This document shows positions 1-7,618 of a stretch of 64,000 nucleotides of DNA, one piece after another. Below the pieces are notes generated by a model. It did no database searches. It was not told where the DNA came from and saw only the letters and a program-made list of their open reading frames with translations. This stretch comes from Kribbella capetownensis. GTDB taxonomy: Bacteria; Actinomycetota; Actinomycetes; Propionibacteriales; Kribbellaceae. The translations under genes were made by a program, and so were the position numbers. The stretch lies in assembly GCF_004331485.1 (NCBI RefSeq), contig NZ_SJKD01000013.1, positions 105,121 to 169,120 of the forward strand. The letters are read 5' to 3'. How positions within the stretch are numbered: position 1 is the first letter of the stretch; each line of letters begins with the position of its first letter.

Positions 1-311
1 CCGAGCTCCTCGACGCGGACCCGTTCCTCGACGGAATCGTTGCCCTGAGCGACATTCTCGCCCTCGGCGCGCTGCGCGAACTCGGTCGCCGCGGCCTCAC
101 CCCGGGCGTCGACGTCGGCGTCACCGGCTTCGACGACTCCCCGCTGGCCGACGTGGTCTCCCCCGGCCTGACCAGCCTGCGGCAACCGATGGACGACATC
201 GCCGCCGAACTGATCTCCATCCTCACCGACCCGGACGGCCCGCCGGACGCGTCAACCGAACGCCTACTGCACCCCGAACTGGTGATCAGGGGCAGCTCAG
301 CCCCTGGCTGA
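1..311 (+). CDS. LacI-family transcriptional regulator, C-terminal fragment (cut by window edge)
   Basis: Reading from base 3 gives about 102 residues ending at TGA 309-311. It holds the end of a LacI/GalR periplasmic-binding-like sensor domain: the stretch DGIVALSDILALGALREL, then GVTGFDDSPLADVVSPGLTSLRQPM, which is the typical GFDD...LT(S/T)(L/V)RQP pattern of this family just before the C-terminus. The DNA-binding half lies outside the window. It sits 34 bp upstream of, and in line with, a secreted glycosidase gene, so it probably controls that carbohydrate-use locus. The effector sugar cannot be told from this fragment. Confidence 0.9.
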   Translation, partial: ELLDADPFLDGIVALSDILALGALRELGRRGLTPGVDVGVTGFDDSPLADVVSPGLTSLRQPMDDIAAELISILTDPDGPPDASTERLLHPELVIRGSSAPG

Positions 312-345
312 TGCGGCAACCGCGCCGCGAGAAGGAGGAACCGCC

Positions 346-2994
346 ATGACTCCCCGCCCGACCGTCCGACGCAGCACCGCCCCGCCACGCCAGGTCAGAC
401 GCCGTACCGTTGGCGTCGCCCTGCTGGCCGCTGCAACAGTCCTCGCCGGCACCGCATCCGCGACCGCCGGCTCAGCACCCCGCAGCACCGGCGGCTCACC
501 GCAGAGCGTCGTACCGTCGGAGCTGTCCGAATCGACCCGGCTGGCGGACCGCCGGTCGCTCGTCGTCGGTGATCGCGCCTACGCGATGGGCGACGAGACC
601 GGTCTCTACCCCGCCACCGGCTGGCACATCCGCGGTGAGATGGGTGGCTTCTGGACCCAGCCGATCAAGATGCTCGACGGGCTGTGGTTCGGCCTCGACG
701 GCGCCTGGCTCGGCAAGGACGTGGCCGCCGCGAAGTACACCAGCGGCCACGGCTACAGCCGGATCGACTACTCCGGTGACGTGAACGTCCGCCGGACCGA
801 CTTCGTCCCCGACGGCATCCGCGCCACGCTGGTCGGACTGACCTTCAAGTCCGGTACCGCGAAGACCGTCAAGCTCGATGTGGACGCGCACTCCGAACTC
901 ATGGCGTCGTACCCGTGGGGCGGAACGACACCGAACACGGCCGCCGCCAACCTGGCCGACACCGGTGCGTACACCGACGGCTCGCTGCGGTTCCGCGAGC
1001 AGGGCACGCCGTCGTACCCGAACGCGACCGCGCACGACTACGCCGCGTTCGTCGGATCGTCCCTGCGTCCGACGGACCACGCACTGGGTCCGGACCATCG
1101 CGGCCCGCAGGACCCGGCGGTAATCTGCCCGGCCGACGGTTTGACGCCCGCACGGTGTGACGACTCGCTGGTCGGGAAGGGCACCGGCGGCCGGCTGACG
1201 TACGACGTACAACTCGCACCGGGCAAGGAGAAGACCGTCTGGTTCGCGGTAGCCGGATCCGACACGGGCGTGTCCTCGGCACAGCGTGAGTACGGCCGGG
1301 CGTTGAGCAACCCGGACAAGTTGCTGAAGGCAAAGGCTGACGAGCGGCGGCAGATCGACAGCATGTCAGTGGTGGAGCTGCCTGGTGATCCACTGCTGCA
1401 GCAGAGCGTCGAGTGGAGCAAGCAGAACCTCGCCGACTCCGTGCAGGAGGCGCGCAACCTGCGCGTCCGCGACGTCAACGAGGGCAAGGACTACCCGGCA
1501 CCGGCCGGCACGGTCAACACCGCACGCTGGTTCGGCGCCGGCTTCCCGGACTACCCGTGGCTGTTCGCAACCGACGGTGAGTACACCGCGTTCGCCGCGG
1601 TCGCGGCCGGTCAGTTCAGCACGGTGAAGGACCACATCAAGGCGTTGCGGGATGTCAGCGACATCCTCAACGACCGCAGCGGCAAGGTCGCGCACGAGGT
1701 CGTCCCGACCGGTGATGTGTACTTCGGCTCGAACCAGAGCGCGGGGAACACCGACGAGACGGTGAAGTTCCCGAGCATCGTCGCGCTGCTGTGGAGGTGG
1801 ACCGGCGACGACCGGTTCCGCGACGACATGTACGACTTCAGCGTCCGCAACTTGCAATACGTCTACCGCGTACTGGACAAGGACAGCGACGGCTGGCCCG
1901 AGGGTCTCGCCAACGTCGAGCGCGCCGGGATGGGCGTGGAGAAACTCGACAGCACCGTCTACCTCGCCCGTGGGCTGCGCGACCTCGCCGACCTGGCCGT
2001 GTCGAAGCACGACACCAAGGTCCAGCAGTGGGCGACCACCCGCGCGAACGACCTCGAGTCCCGCTTCGAGGCGCAGTGGTGGGTCTCGCAGGCGATGGGG
2101 TACGCCGACTCCGTCGACGACCCGGCGAACCCCGCGAACGACAACACGCCGATCTTCCAGCGGCACTGGATCGGCGTCACTCCGATGGAGGCCGAGCTGG
2201 TCCGGCCCGGCAAGCCGGTGTCCCCGCTGGCTTCTCCGGAGCACGCGGCCACCGCACTCGACCAGCGCGAGAAGCCTTGTTACACAGGCGAATTCGGACT
2301 CTTCCACACCGGCACCGGACCGACGTCGGATCCGGCCGGCAACCCGGGTGCCTCGTGTGACCCGATCGTCTCGCAGGTGAAGAGCGAGCGCAGCATCTTC
2401 TCGCTGAACACGTCGATCATGGCCGTTGCGGAAGGCAACTACGGCCGTCTCGGCACCGGCCAGCAGCAGGTCTACACCACCGGCAACGCCCGCATCCAGC
2501 TCGACCCGAACGTGTGGGAGACGCCGGGGGCGATGCCGGAGATCGCGCCGTCACCCGACTCGGCGGCGAACATCGGCCGGCCGTTCTACGACCGCTCGAT
2601 GGCACTGCAGGCGTGGGGTACGTACGGCGTACTGTGGCCGGTCGTGCACCAGCAGCTCGGCGTGGACCCGGACCTCGGCCACGGCCGGGTCTCGATCGTT
2701 CCGCAGCTTCCGGAGGGCCAGCAGAAGGTGGCCGGAAGCAACATCCAGCTCGGCCGTGGATCGGTCGATGTGTCCGCACGCCTTACAGGCAAGGAATTGC
2801 GGACCGATGTCAAGGTGAAGGGTGTCGGGGCAAAGGTCACCATCGGCGCCGTACTTCCGGCCGGTGCGAGCGTGAAGAGTGTGTCGCTCGACGGCCACAA
2901 GGCGCAGTACAAGCTCGTCACCACGACACGTGGAGTGGAGGTGCAGGTAGCGACCCGGGGATCGTCCTCGGCGCTGAAGATCACCCTCTCCTGA
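346..2994 (+). CDS. Secreted six-hairpin glycosidase-like protein (glycogen-debranching/GH type)
   Basis: 882 residues. The ATG follows a strong ribosome site (AAGGAGG). The N-terminus has an Arg-rich start (RRR near residue 19) and a hydrophobic stretch to about residue 42 rich in Ala/Thr, a signal peptide probably cut near ATAGSAP. A beta-rich N-terminal half is followed from about residue 350 by segments typical of (alpha/alpha)6 glycosidases: GAGFPDYPWLFATDGEY near 398-414, GKVAHEVVPTG, a GWPEGLANVE block and ALQAWGTYGVLWPVV near 755. These resemble the amylo-alpha-1,6-glucosidase/GH15-GH63 clan, in which acidic residues in such blocks do catalysis. The exact substrate is not assignable. 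The preceding LacI regulator suggests induction by a plant or microbial oligosaccharide. Confidence 0.7.
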   Translation: MTPRPTVRRSTAPPRQVRRRTVGVALLAAATVLAGTASATAGSAPRSTGGSPQSVVPSELSESTRLADRRSLVVGDRAYAMGDETGLYPATGWHIRGEMGGFWTQPIKMLDGLWFGLDGAWLGKDVAAAKYTSGHGYSRIDYSGDVNVRRTDFVPDGIRATLVGLTFKSGTAKTVKLDVDAHSELMASYPWGGTTPNTAAANLADTGAYTDGSLRFREQGTPSYPNATAHDYAAFVGSSLRPTDHALGPDHRGPQDPAVICPADGLTPARCDDSLVGKGTGGRLTYDVQLAPGKEKTVWFAVAGSDTGVSSAQREYGRALSNPDKLLKAKADERRQIDSMSVVELPGDPLLQQSVEWSKQNLADSVQEARNLRVRDVNEGKDYPAPAGTVNTARWFGAGFPDYPWLFATDGEYTAFAAVAAGQFSTVKDHIKALRDVSDILNDRSGKVAHEVVPTGDVYFGSNQSAGNTDETVKFPSIVALLWRWTGDDRFRDDMYDFSVRNLQYVYRVLDKDSDGWPEGLANVERAGMGVEKLDSTVYLARGLRDLADLAVSKHDTKVQQWATTRANDLESRFEAQWWVSQAMGYADSVDDPANPANDNTPIFQRHWIGVTPMEAELVRPGKPVSPLASPEHAATALDQREKPCYTGEFGLFHTGTGPTSDPAGNPGASCDPIVSQVKSERSIFSLNTSIMAVAEGNYGRLGTGQQQVYTTGNARIQLDPNVWETPGAMPEIAPSPDSAANIGRPFYDRSMALQAWGTYGVLWPVVHQQLGVDPDLGHGRVSIVPQLPEGQQKVAGSNIQLGRGSVDVSARLTGKELRTDVKVKGVGAKVTIGAVLPAGASVKSVSLDGHKAQYKLVTTTRGVEVQVATRGSSSALKITLS

Positions 2995-3004
2995 CCCACT
3001 GACT

Positions 3005-3077
3005 CCGGGGTCGTGGCCGAGGCGGGCACGACCCCGGATCGCCGGCCGGCGCACAACCGTTCTGTGCGCCGGCCGGC
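3005..3077 (+). terminator. Tandem hairpins downstream of the glycosidase gene
   Basis: Two perfect inverted repeats follow the stop by 10 bp. The first has 11-bp arms at 3005-3015 and 3027-3037. The second has 15-bp arms at 3041-3055 and 3063-3077 with a 7-base loop, followed by TTTCGTGTGTCTGTTTTT. The second is a good intrinsic terminator for the + strand gene. Confidence 0.75.
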
Positions 3078-3096
3078 TTTCGTGTGTCTGTTTTTC

Positions 3097-3268
3097 GGCA
3101 CCTGCGAGTGCCGTTAGACGGGGTCCCGAACGTGAAGCGGGGCCCCTCCGAGTATGAGTCGGAGGGGCCCCGCATTAGCTGAAGGAAGGTGACGTCTCCA
3201 GCCTCCCGAACGAGTCCGTAGGACCGGCAGACCCCGTCACCGGTCTACCTCAGTGGGGATCCCCACTG
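3097..3268. repeat. Further hairpin cluster in the 487-bp intergenic gap
   Basis: After the terminator come a small hairpin (GGCAC/GTGCC, 3097-3113), a perfect 15-bp inverted repeat at 3137-3151 and 3159-3173 with a 7-base loop, a 9-bp long-range pair GACGGGGTC (3117-3125) with GACCCCGTC (3230-3238), and a perfect 18-bp palindrome CAGTGGGGATCCCCACTG at 3251-3268. No reading frame here looks protein-coding. The 9-bp long-range pair encloses the 15-bp hairpin, so the stretch could fold as one RNA domain. Function unknown. Confidence 0.6.
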
Positions 3269-3401
3269 CGAGGGGCCCCGGTTTTCGCTCGACCCGCCGC
3301 TCCTGTGCAGAAACAGCGTGTCGACATTTCTACCGCCGTCGGCCAGGGTCGCACAACCCCTTCCTGCCAACAGTTTGCGCCACTTTGCCACCTGCCGCCT
3401 G

Positions 3402-3467
3402 TTCTCCACAGCGACCCGGCAACCGTCCACAGATATCGTCCAACTTATGCACACCCCCTGTGCATAA
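3402..3467. other. Cluster of DnaA-box-like nonamers, two as a perfect inverted pair
   Basis: TTATGCACA (3445-3453) and its inverse TGTGCATAA (3459-3467) flank five C residues. Both fit the consensus TTATNCACA. TTCTCCACA (3402-3410) and CCGTCCACA (3423-3431) are weaker matches upstream. The inverted pair also forms a 9-bp hairpin 15 bp beyond the stop of the minus-strand gene, so it may simply be a terminator. The rest of 3269-3401 shows no gene. Confidence 0.4.
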
Positions 3468-3481
3468 CATCGGTCGTTCGA

Positions 3482-4273
3482 TCAACCCTTCGCCGGCTTG
3501 AGCGCCAGCGGTCGCACTACGAGATAGCCGGCGTACAGCCCGAGAGCGGCGACCGCGAGGATGGAAGGAACAGCGACGGCCAGTGGCGGGCGCTGGTACC
3601 CGATGGAACTCAGCGGGTCGGCGAGCCATTGGGCGATGAGGAAGAACTCGGCCGCCGCGGCCGGGATCACAGCCAGCGGTAGGAGCAACACACCGCGCCA
3701 GAAACCGAACCGGACGAAGGTGATGCCGAGCAACCACCCGGCCACCTCGTGCGAGAGGATCAGCAGGAAGAACTCGGCGAACACCAGCCCGACCTGCGAC
3801 GTAGTGGTGAACAGATGCGGGTTGGTGAACGTCTCAGGCCAGTCCTGCCAGCTGTAGAGCAAGTGCTCGATCTGGTAGGCGGCCACCCACAGCACCGCGG
3901 TGGCGACCGCGGCGAGCGTGAGGTAGATGCCAGCAGCAACGGAGAACATCCGCCGGGTGACACCCTGGGCGACGAGCAGCGGGAAGTACGCCGGTGTGAG
4001 GGTGATGCCGAGTGCCATCGAGAAGTACTTCGGCGACTGGGTGCCGTAATCCCACACACTGTGGTCGACCGTCCCGGTCGCCAGCTGGATGATGAGGCTC
4101 ACGGCGAGGAACGCCACCACCATCACGATCCAGTAGCCGACCAGCATTTGCCGCATCCCGATCACCATCGACAGCAGCACCTGGCGCAGCCGATGCAGGC
4201 TGGTGACACCTCTCGGCAACACGGCCGTTGCCGGCGCGGTCGTCGTACTGCGGTTGTCCAGTGCCGTGCTCAT
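3482..4273 (-). CDS. ABC transporter permease-like membrane protein
   Basis: 263 residues with about six hydrophobic segments (for example YWIVMVVAFLAVSLIIQLA, IYLTLAAVATAVLWVAA and VAVPSILAVAALGLYAGYLV). The soluble N-terminus of about 40 residues is cytoplasmic by inference. It is the last gene of a three-gene operon; its ATG overlaps the stop of the ATP-binding protein gene by 4 bp (ATGA). Because it always travels with a matching ATPase and a YtrA-type GntR regulator, it is most likely the membrane partner of an exporter for an antibiotic, peptide or lipid. The sequence itself gives no substrate. Confidence 0.65.
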   Translation of the reverse strand: MSTALDNRSTTTAPATAVLPRGVTSLHRLRQVLLSMVIGMRQMLVGYWIVMVVAFLAVSLIIQLATGTVDHSVWDYGTQSPKYFSMALGITLTPAYFPLLVAQGVTRRMFSVAAGIYLTLAAVATAVLWVAAYQIEHLLYSWQDWPETFTNPHLFTTTSQVGLVFAEFFLLILSHEVAGWLLGITFVRFGFWRGVLLLPLAVIPAAAAEFFLIAQWLADPLSSIGYQRPPLAVAVPSILAVAALGLYAGYLVVRPLALKPAKG

Positions 4274-5193
4274 GCGCGAACTCCGGTCGGGGCGGTGAGG
4301 TGGACGAACAATTCCTGGAGTCCGACCGGGCCGATCTCGAGACCGGCCGCGGTGGCCCGCGTCACCAGGGCTGGATCGAGGTCGCCGAGGACGGTGGTGG
4401 ACTTGGTGCCGCCGAGCCGTTCCTGCGCGAGGACAGTGAAACCGGAGGTGAACTCGTCGACGGCCGCGGCCGGACCGACGATCGACGCACCGCGACCGCG
4501 CAGGGTGTCCACCGGTGCCTGGGTCACCAGGCGGCCGTTGTCGAGGATGACGACCTCCTCGAGCATCGCGCTGACCTCGCTGACCAGGTGTGTCGACAGC
4601 ACGATCGTGCGCGGCACCTCGGCGTAGTCGGCGAGCAGCGCGTCGTAGAAGAGGGTGCGGGACGGAACGTCCATCCCGAGGTAGCTCTCGTCGAAGATCG
4701 TCAGTGGTGCACGGCTGGCCAGGCCGAGGACGACACCCAGCGCGGACTTCTTGCCGCGCGACAGCTTCTGCACCTTCTTGTTCAACGGGATCTCGAAACG
4801 GTCCATCAGATTGCCGGCGAGCTCGGAGTCCCAGTACGGACGCAGACTCGCGGCGAGATCGATCGCGCGCCGGACCGGCGCCGCGCCGACCAGGTCACCG
4901 GACTCACGGATCAAGCAGACCCGGCTGGTGGCGACGGCGTTCTCGTACGGCTCGTGCGCCGCACCGATGTCGCCGGATCCGAGCAGCACCCGGCCTTCGT
5001 CCGGGCGCCGGAAGCCGGCCAGGGTCGCGGCGAGCGTGCTCTTCCCGGAACCGTTGCGGCCAAGCAGACCGTGGATCTTGCCCGGCGCCAGGCGCAGGTC
5101 GAGCCGATCGAGTGCCGGCACGCCGCCGAACCGGACCGACAGGTTCTCGGTCCGCACAGACAGGGCGGTGTCTTCGAGCGTGCTGGTGGTCAT
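4270..5193 (-). CDS. ABC transporter ATP-binding protein
   Basis: 307 residues. Walker A is GRNGSGKST at residues 45-53. The signature loop is unusual, LSRGKKSALG in place of LSGGQ. Walker B ends FDES, followed by the H-loop in VLSTHLVSE. The ATG at 5193 was chosen because it overlaps the stop of the upstream GntR gene (TGA/ATG) and because homology to ABC ATPases begins immediately after it; the open frame extends further upstream but into regulator sequence. It should energise the membrane protein encoded next. The C-terminal 90 residues form an accessory domain seen in GntR-linked ABC cassettes. Confidence 0.85.
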   Translation of the reverse strand: MTTSTLEDTALSVRTENLSVRFGGVPALDRLDLRLAPGKIHGLLGRNGSGKSTLAATLAGFRRPDEGRVLLGSGDIGAAHEPYENAVATSRVCLIRESGDLVGAAPVRRAIDLAASLRPYWDSELAGNLMDRFEIPLNKKVQKLSRGKKSALGVVLGLASRAPLTIFDESYLGMDVPSRTLFYDALLADYAEVPRTIVLSTHLVSEVSAMLEEVVILDNGRLVTQAPVDTLRGRGASIVGPAAAVDEFTSGFTVLAQERLGGTKSTTVLGDLDPALVTRATAAGLEIGPVGLQELFVHLTAPTGVRA

Positions 5194-5555
5194 CAGGCTT
5201 CTCCGTAGGTGCGGATGTGCTGGACGACATCCTTGAGCGGTACGCCGATCGCCTTGGCCTCCCGGATCATCGGGTCGACCACGTCGGCGAAGAACGAGTC
5301 CTGCCGGCCGGTGCGGAGCAGGAGGCGGGCGTTCGGGCTGACGAACATCCCGATCCCGCGCTTCTTGTAGAGCACGCCCTCGTCGACCAGTTGGGCGAAC
5401 CCCTTGGCCGCGGTCGCCGGGTTGATCCGGTAGAACGCGGCGTACTGGTTGGTCGACATGACCTGTTCGTCCTCGGCGAGGGCGCCGGTCACGATGTCGT
5501 TCTTGATCTGCTCCGCGATCTGCAGATAGATCGGACTCCGATCGTCGAACACCAC
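5193..5555 (-). CDS. GntR-family regulator, YtrA subfamily
   Basis: 120 residues, the usual length for YtrA-type regulators: a winged helix-turn-helix of about 70 residues (SPIYLQIAEQIKNDIVTGAL, then NPATAAKGFAQLVDEGVLYKKRGIGMFV) and a short two-helix dimerisation tail rather than a large effector domain. The start is GTG 5555 or the adjacent GTG 5552, behind a G-rich ribosome site. It heads an operon with the ABC ATPase and permease. YtrA-type proteins normally repress their own operon and respond to cell-envelope stress or antibiotics. A 24-bp palindrome 36 bp upstream of the start is the obvious binding site. Confidence 0.88.
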   Translation of the reverse strand: MVFDDRSPIYLQIAEQIKNDIVTGALAEDEQVMSTNQYAAFYRINPATAAKGFAQLVDEGVLYKKRGIGMFVSPNARLLLRTGRQDSFFADVVDPMIREAKAIGVPLKDVVQHIRTYGEA

Positions 5556-5590
5556 GGCCCCCCTCTCTCTCTACGATCGCTCGGTCCACC

Positions 5591-5614
5591 GGTTCATTAC
5601 TTGAGTAACGAACC
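5591..5614 (-). promoter_or_regulatory. Palindromic operator of the GntR-ABC operon
   Basis: A 24-bp near-perfect palindrome starting GGTTCATTACTT; its other half reads GAGTAACGAACC. Twenty of 24 positions are self-complementary, with a TTACT...AGTAA core as expected for YtrA-type GntR operators. It covers the likely promoter core, so binding would block transcription. Confidence 0.7.
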
Positions 5615-5631
5615 ATAGCACCTCATGAGGG

Positions 5632-6360
5632 TCAGCCGGCTGCGGCGTACGACGACTGCTGCAAAGACTTCTTCAGCGCCGGTACGACGGGCCCGACCCG
5701 GACGCCGAGTTGCGCCAGCCGGTCCTTGTGACGATTGCGCTGGTCCTTGGTGACGACCGTGCGCAGATCCGCGGTCGCGGCCAGGACGACGACCGCCGCG
5801 TCACGGAGGTCGACACGTGTGACCAGCCGGGACGGGCGGAGGGTGTCCGTCGCACTCTGAAGCACCTGGCGCCGGATCAGCGGATGCCGGAGCGTGATGC
5901 GATGGGCCGGGAACAGACCGAGGACGCGGTACGACTCGACCCTGATCAGGTAGGCACGCTCCAGGTCGCTGCGGACTTCGCGGACGATCGCGCGCTGCCG
6001 ACGGTCGACCCAGGTCTTCCACTTGCGGGGACCTCGGCTGCCGATGTCGGCCAGGATCCCTGCCAGGACCTGATCGTCCGGTACGGCGAGCTTCGTCAGC
6101 CGGGCACGACCGTTGTCGTCGGCAAGGTTCCCGGCGAGCTGGAGGTCGACCAGCGCGGCCGCGCGGAGCAGCTTGCCAAGCTTCGAGGTGTTCGTCAGGC
6201 GACCCTTCATCGGGTCGTAGGCGAGCAGGAAGACCCTTGCTGCCAAGGCATCCGGCGCCTTCGCCTTGCCGAGGGCAACAGTCTTCCGGGCACGTGCCGG
6301 GCGTCGGGTCGGGACACTCCGGGCGGGCCGCCGCAGCGGCGTCACCACAGCTCTACTCAT
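5632..6360 (-). CDS. GPP34 (Golgi phosphoprotein 3-like) family protein
   Basis: 242 residues from an ATG that overlaps the preceding RHH gene by 8 bp. After a basic Arg/Lys/Pro-rich tail of about 35 residues comes a GPP34-type helical domain: ALAARVFLLAYDPMKGRL, KLGKLLRAAALVDLQLAGNL and a later VVVLAATADLRTVV block. In eukaryotes GPP34 proteins bind phosphoinositide lipids at the Golgi. Bacterial members are common in actinobacteria and their role is not established. A basic tail plus translational coupling to SPFH and RHH genes suggests a membrane- or lipid-associated role, but that is inference. Confidence 0.7.
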   Translation of the reverse strand: MSRAVVTPLRRPARSVPTRRPARARKTVALGKAKAPDALAARVFLLAYDPMKGRLTNTSKLGKLLRAAALVDLQLAGNLADDNGRARLTKLAVPDDQVLAGILADIGSRGPRKWKTWVDRRQRAIVREVRSDLERAYLIRVESYRVLGLFPAHRITLRHPLIRRQVLQSATDTLRPSRLVTRVDLRDAAVVVLAATADLRTVVTKDQRNRHKDRLAQLGVRVGPVVPALKKSLQQSSYAAAG

Positions 6361-6562
6361 GGTCTTCCTCCTTGGCCGGACGGCCCGGGCGGCGGATCTT
6401 GCCGACACCTGACGGCAGCCGGCCGGCATCGGCCAGCGCCCGCCGGAGCAGGTACTCGATCTGTGCGTTGGTGCTGCGCAGGTCGTCGGCCGCCCACCGG
6501 GCCAGCGCGTCATGCACCACGGGATCCAGCCGGAGCAGGATCTTCTTGCGTTCGACGGCCAC
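6353..6562 (-). CDS. Ribbon-helix-helix (Arc-like) DNA-binding protein
   Basis: 69 residues from GTG 6562. The N-terminal beta strand KKILLRLDPVVHDALARWA, the two helices and RSTNAQIEYLLRRALADAG match the Arc/MetJ ribbon-helix-helix fold, followed by a charged tail (RRPGRPAKEEDHE). It lies 9 bp after the SPFH gene and overlaps the GPP34 gene, so the three are cotranscribed. Proteins of this size act as dimers on short palindromes, often as autorepressors or antitoxins. No toxin-like partner is seen. The 16-bp palindrome in the operon promoter is the best candidate target. Confidence 0.8.
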   Translation of the reverse strand: MAVERKKILLRLDPVVHDALARWAADDLRSTNAQIEYLLRRALADAGRLPSGVGKIRRPGRPAKEEDHE

Positions 6563-6571
6563 GGCGCCCGC

Positions 6572-7483
6572 TCACTGGTAGAGCGAGCCGGCGTTGACCA
6601 CCGGTTGGGCATCCCGGTCGCCACACAGGACCACCATCAGGTTGCTGACCATGGTCGCCTTGCGCTCCTCGTCCAGGTCGACCACCTCGTGCTCGGACAG
6701 CCGGGCCAGGGCGAGCTCGACCATGCCGACCGCGCCCTCGACGATCCGCTGCCGGGCCGCGACGACCGCGCCGGCCTGCTGGCGGCGCAGCATCGCCTGG
6801 GCGATCTCCGGTGCGTACGCGAGGTGGGTGATGCGCGACTCGATCACATGCACCCCGGCCGCCTGCACCCGCGCGGCGATCTCGGCCGACAGCGTCTCGG
6901 TGATCTCGTCGGTGCTGTCCCGCAGCGACAGGCCACCCTCGTCGGAGTGCACGTCGTACGGGTAGCTGTTGGCGATGTGCCGGACCGCGGTCTCGGTCTG
7001 GATCGCGACGAACTCGACGAAGTCGTCCACCTCGAACATCGCCTGCGCGGTGTCCTCGACCTGCCAGACCACCACCGCGGCGATCTCGATCGGGTTGCCG
7101 TCGGAATCGTTGACCTTGGCAACGGCCGTCTCGTGGTTGCGGATCCGGGTGGAGATCTCGCGCCGCTGGGAGATCGGGTTCACCCAGCGCAGACCGTCGG
7201 TGCGCAGCGTCCCGGCGTACCGACCGAGGATCTGCAGCACGCGAGCGCGGCCCGGCGAGACCGGCGTCAACCCGGCGCCCACGATCAGGCCGGCCAGGAA
7301 GATCAGCACGGAGACGGCGGTCAGCACGCCCTGGTCCTGGCTCACGCCGATCACGAACAACGCCACGGCGCCCACCACCAGCACGAACGCCAGCCCGGCC
7401 ATCGGCCACCCGTTGACCTCCCAGGCGCCCCGCTCGGTCACCTTCGGCTTCGGCATCTCCACCGCAACATCCACGTCCGCCAT
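6572..7483 (-). CDS. SPFH/Band 7 domain membrane protein
   Basis: 303 residues from the ATG at 7483, which has a GAGAGGAGCTGGTG ribosome site; a longer frame would start inside the promoter. Two hydrophobic segments near residues 27-48 and 52-75 (MAGLAFVLVVGAVALFVIGV, LTAVSVLIFLAGLIVGAGL) anchor it. The SPFH domain follows (VSPGRARVLQILGRYAGTL...ISTRIRNHETAVAKVNDSDGNPI...), with a helical region ending in GSLYQ. Such proteins oligomerise at membranes and organise microdomains. It is the first gene of an SPFH-RHH-GPP34 operon. Confidence 0.85.
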   Translation of the reverse strand: MADVDVAVEMPKPKVTERGAWEVNGWPMAGLAFVLVVGAVALFVIGVSQDQGVLTAVSVLIFLAGLIVGAGLTPVSPGRARVLQILGRYAGTLRTDGLRWVNPISQRREISTRIRNHETAVAKVNDSDGNPIEIAAVVVWQVEDTAQAMFEVDDFVEFVAIQTETAVRHIANSYPYDVHSDEGGLSLRDSTDEITETLSAEIAARVQAAGVHVIESRITHLAYAPEIAQAMLRRQQAGAVVAARQRIVEGAVGMVELALARLSEHEVVDLDEERKATMVSNLMVVLCGDRDAQPVVNAGSLYQ

Positions 7484-7507
7484 CACCAGCTCCTCTCGAA
7501 TATCCCC

Positions 7508-7536
7508 AAGGTAGCAAAGTGATATCACTTTAACAA
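7508..7536 (-). promoter_or_regulatory. Promoter of the SPFH operon with a perfect palindrome in the spacer
   Basis: On the minus strand a -35 element TTGTTA (7536-7531) and a -10 element TACCTT (7513-7508) are separated by exactly 17 bp. The perfect 16-bp palindrome AAAGTGATATCACTTT (7516-7531) fills the spacer, a classic repressor position. The RHH protein of the same operon is the likely ligand. Confidence 0.7.
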
Positions 7537-7618
7537 GCGATCGAGTCGCTGGCGGGTTCTGTCACCGCTGGCGGGGTTCTATCCGGCCAGCGAGCAAACA
7601 ACCCGCCGGCGAACCTGC

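Noticed and set aside
1366..2307. Long minus-strand open frame within the secreted glycosidase gene
   Set aside because: High-GC antisense shadow: its residues are Arg/Val/Gly-rich with no recognisable motif, while the plus-strand frame has a signal peptide, ribosome site and glycosidase segments.
3402..3467. Chromosomal origin of replication
   Set aside because: Only two good DnaA-like boxes and no dnaA, dnaN, rpmH or parAB genes nearby; a hairpin or minor DnaA-binding site is more likely.
6353..7483. Toxin-antitoxin system (RHH protein as antitoxin)
   Set aside because: Neither neighbour resembles a known toxin; SPFH and GPP34 are membrane or lipid-associated proteins.
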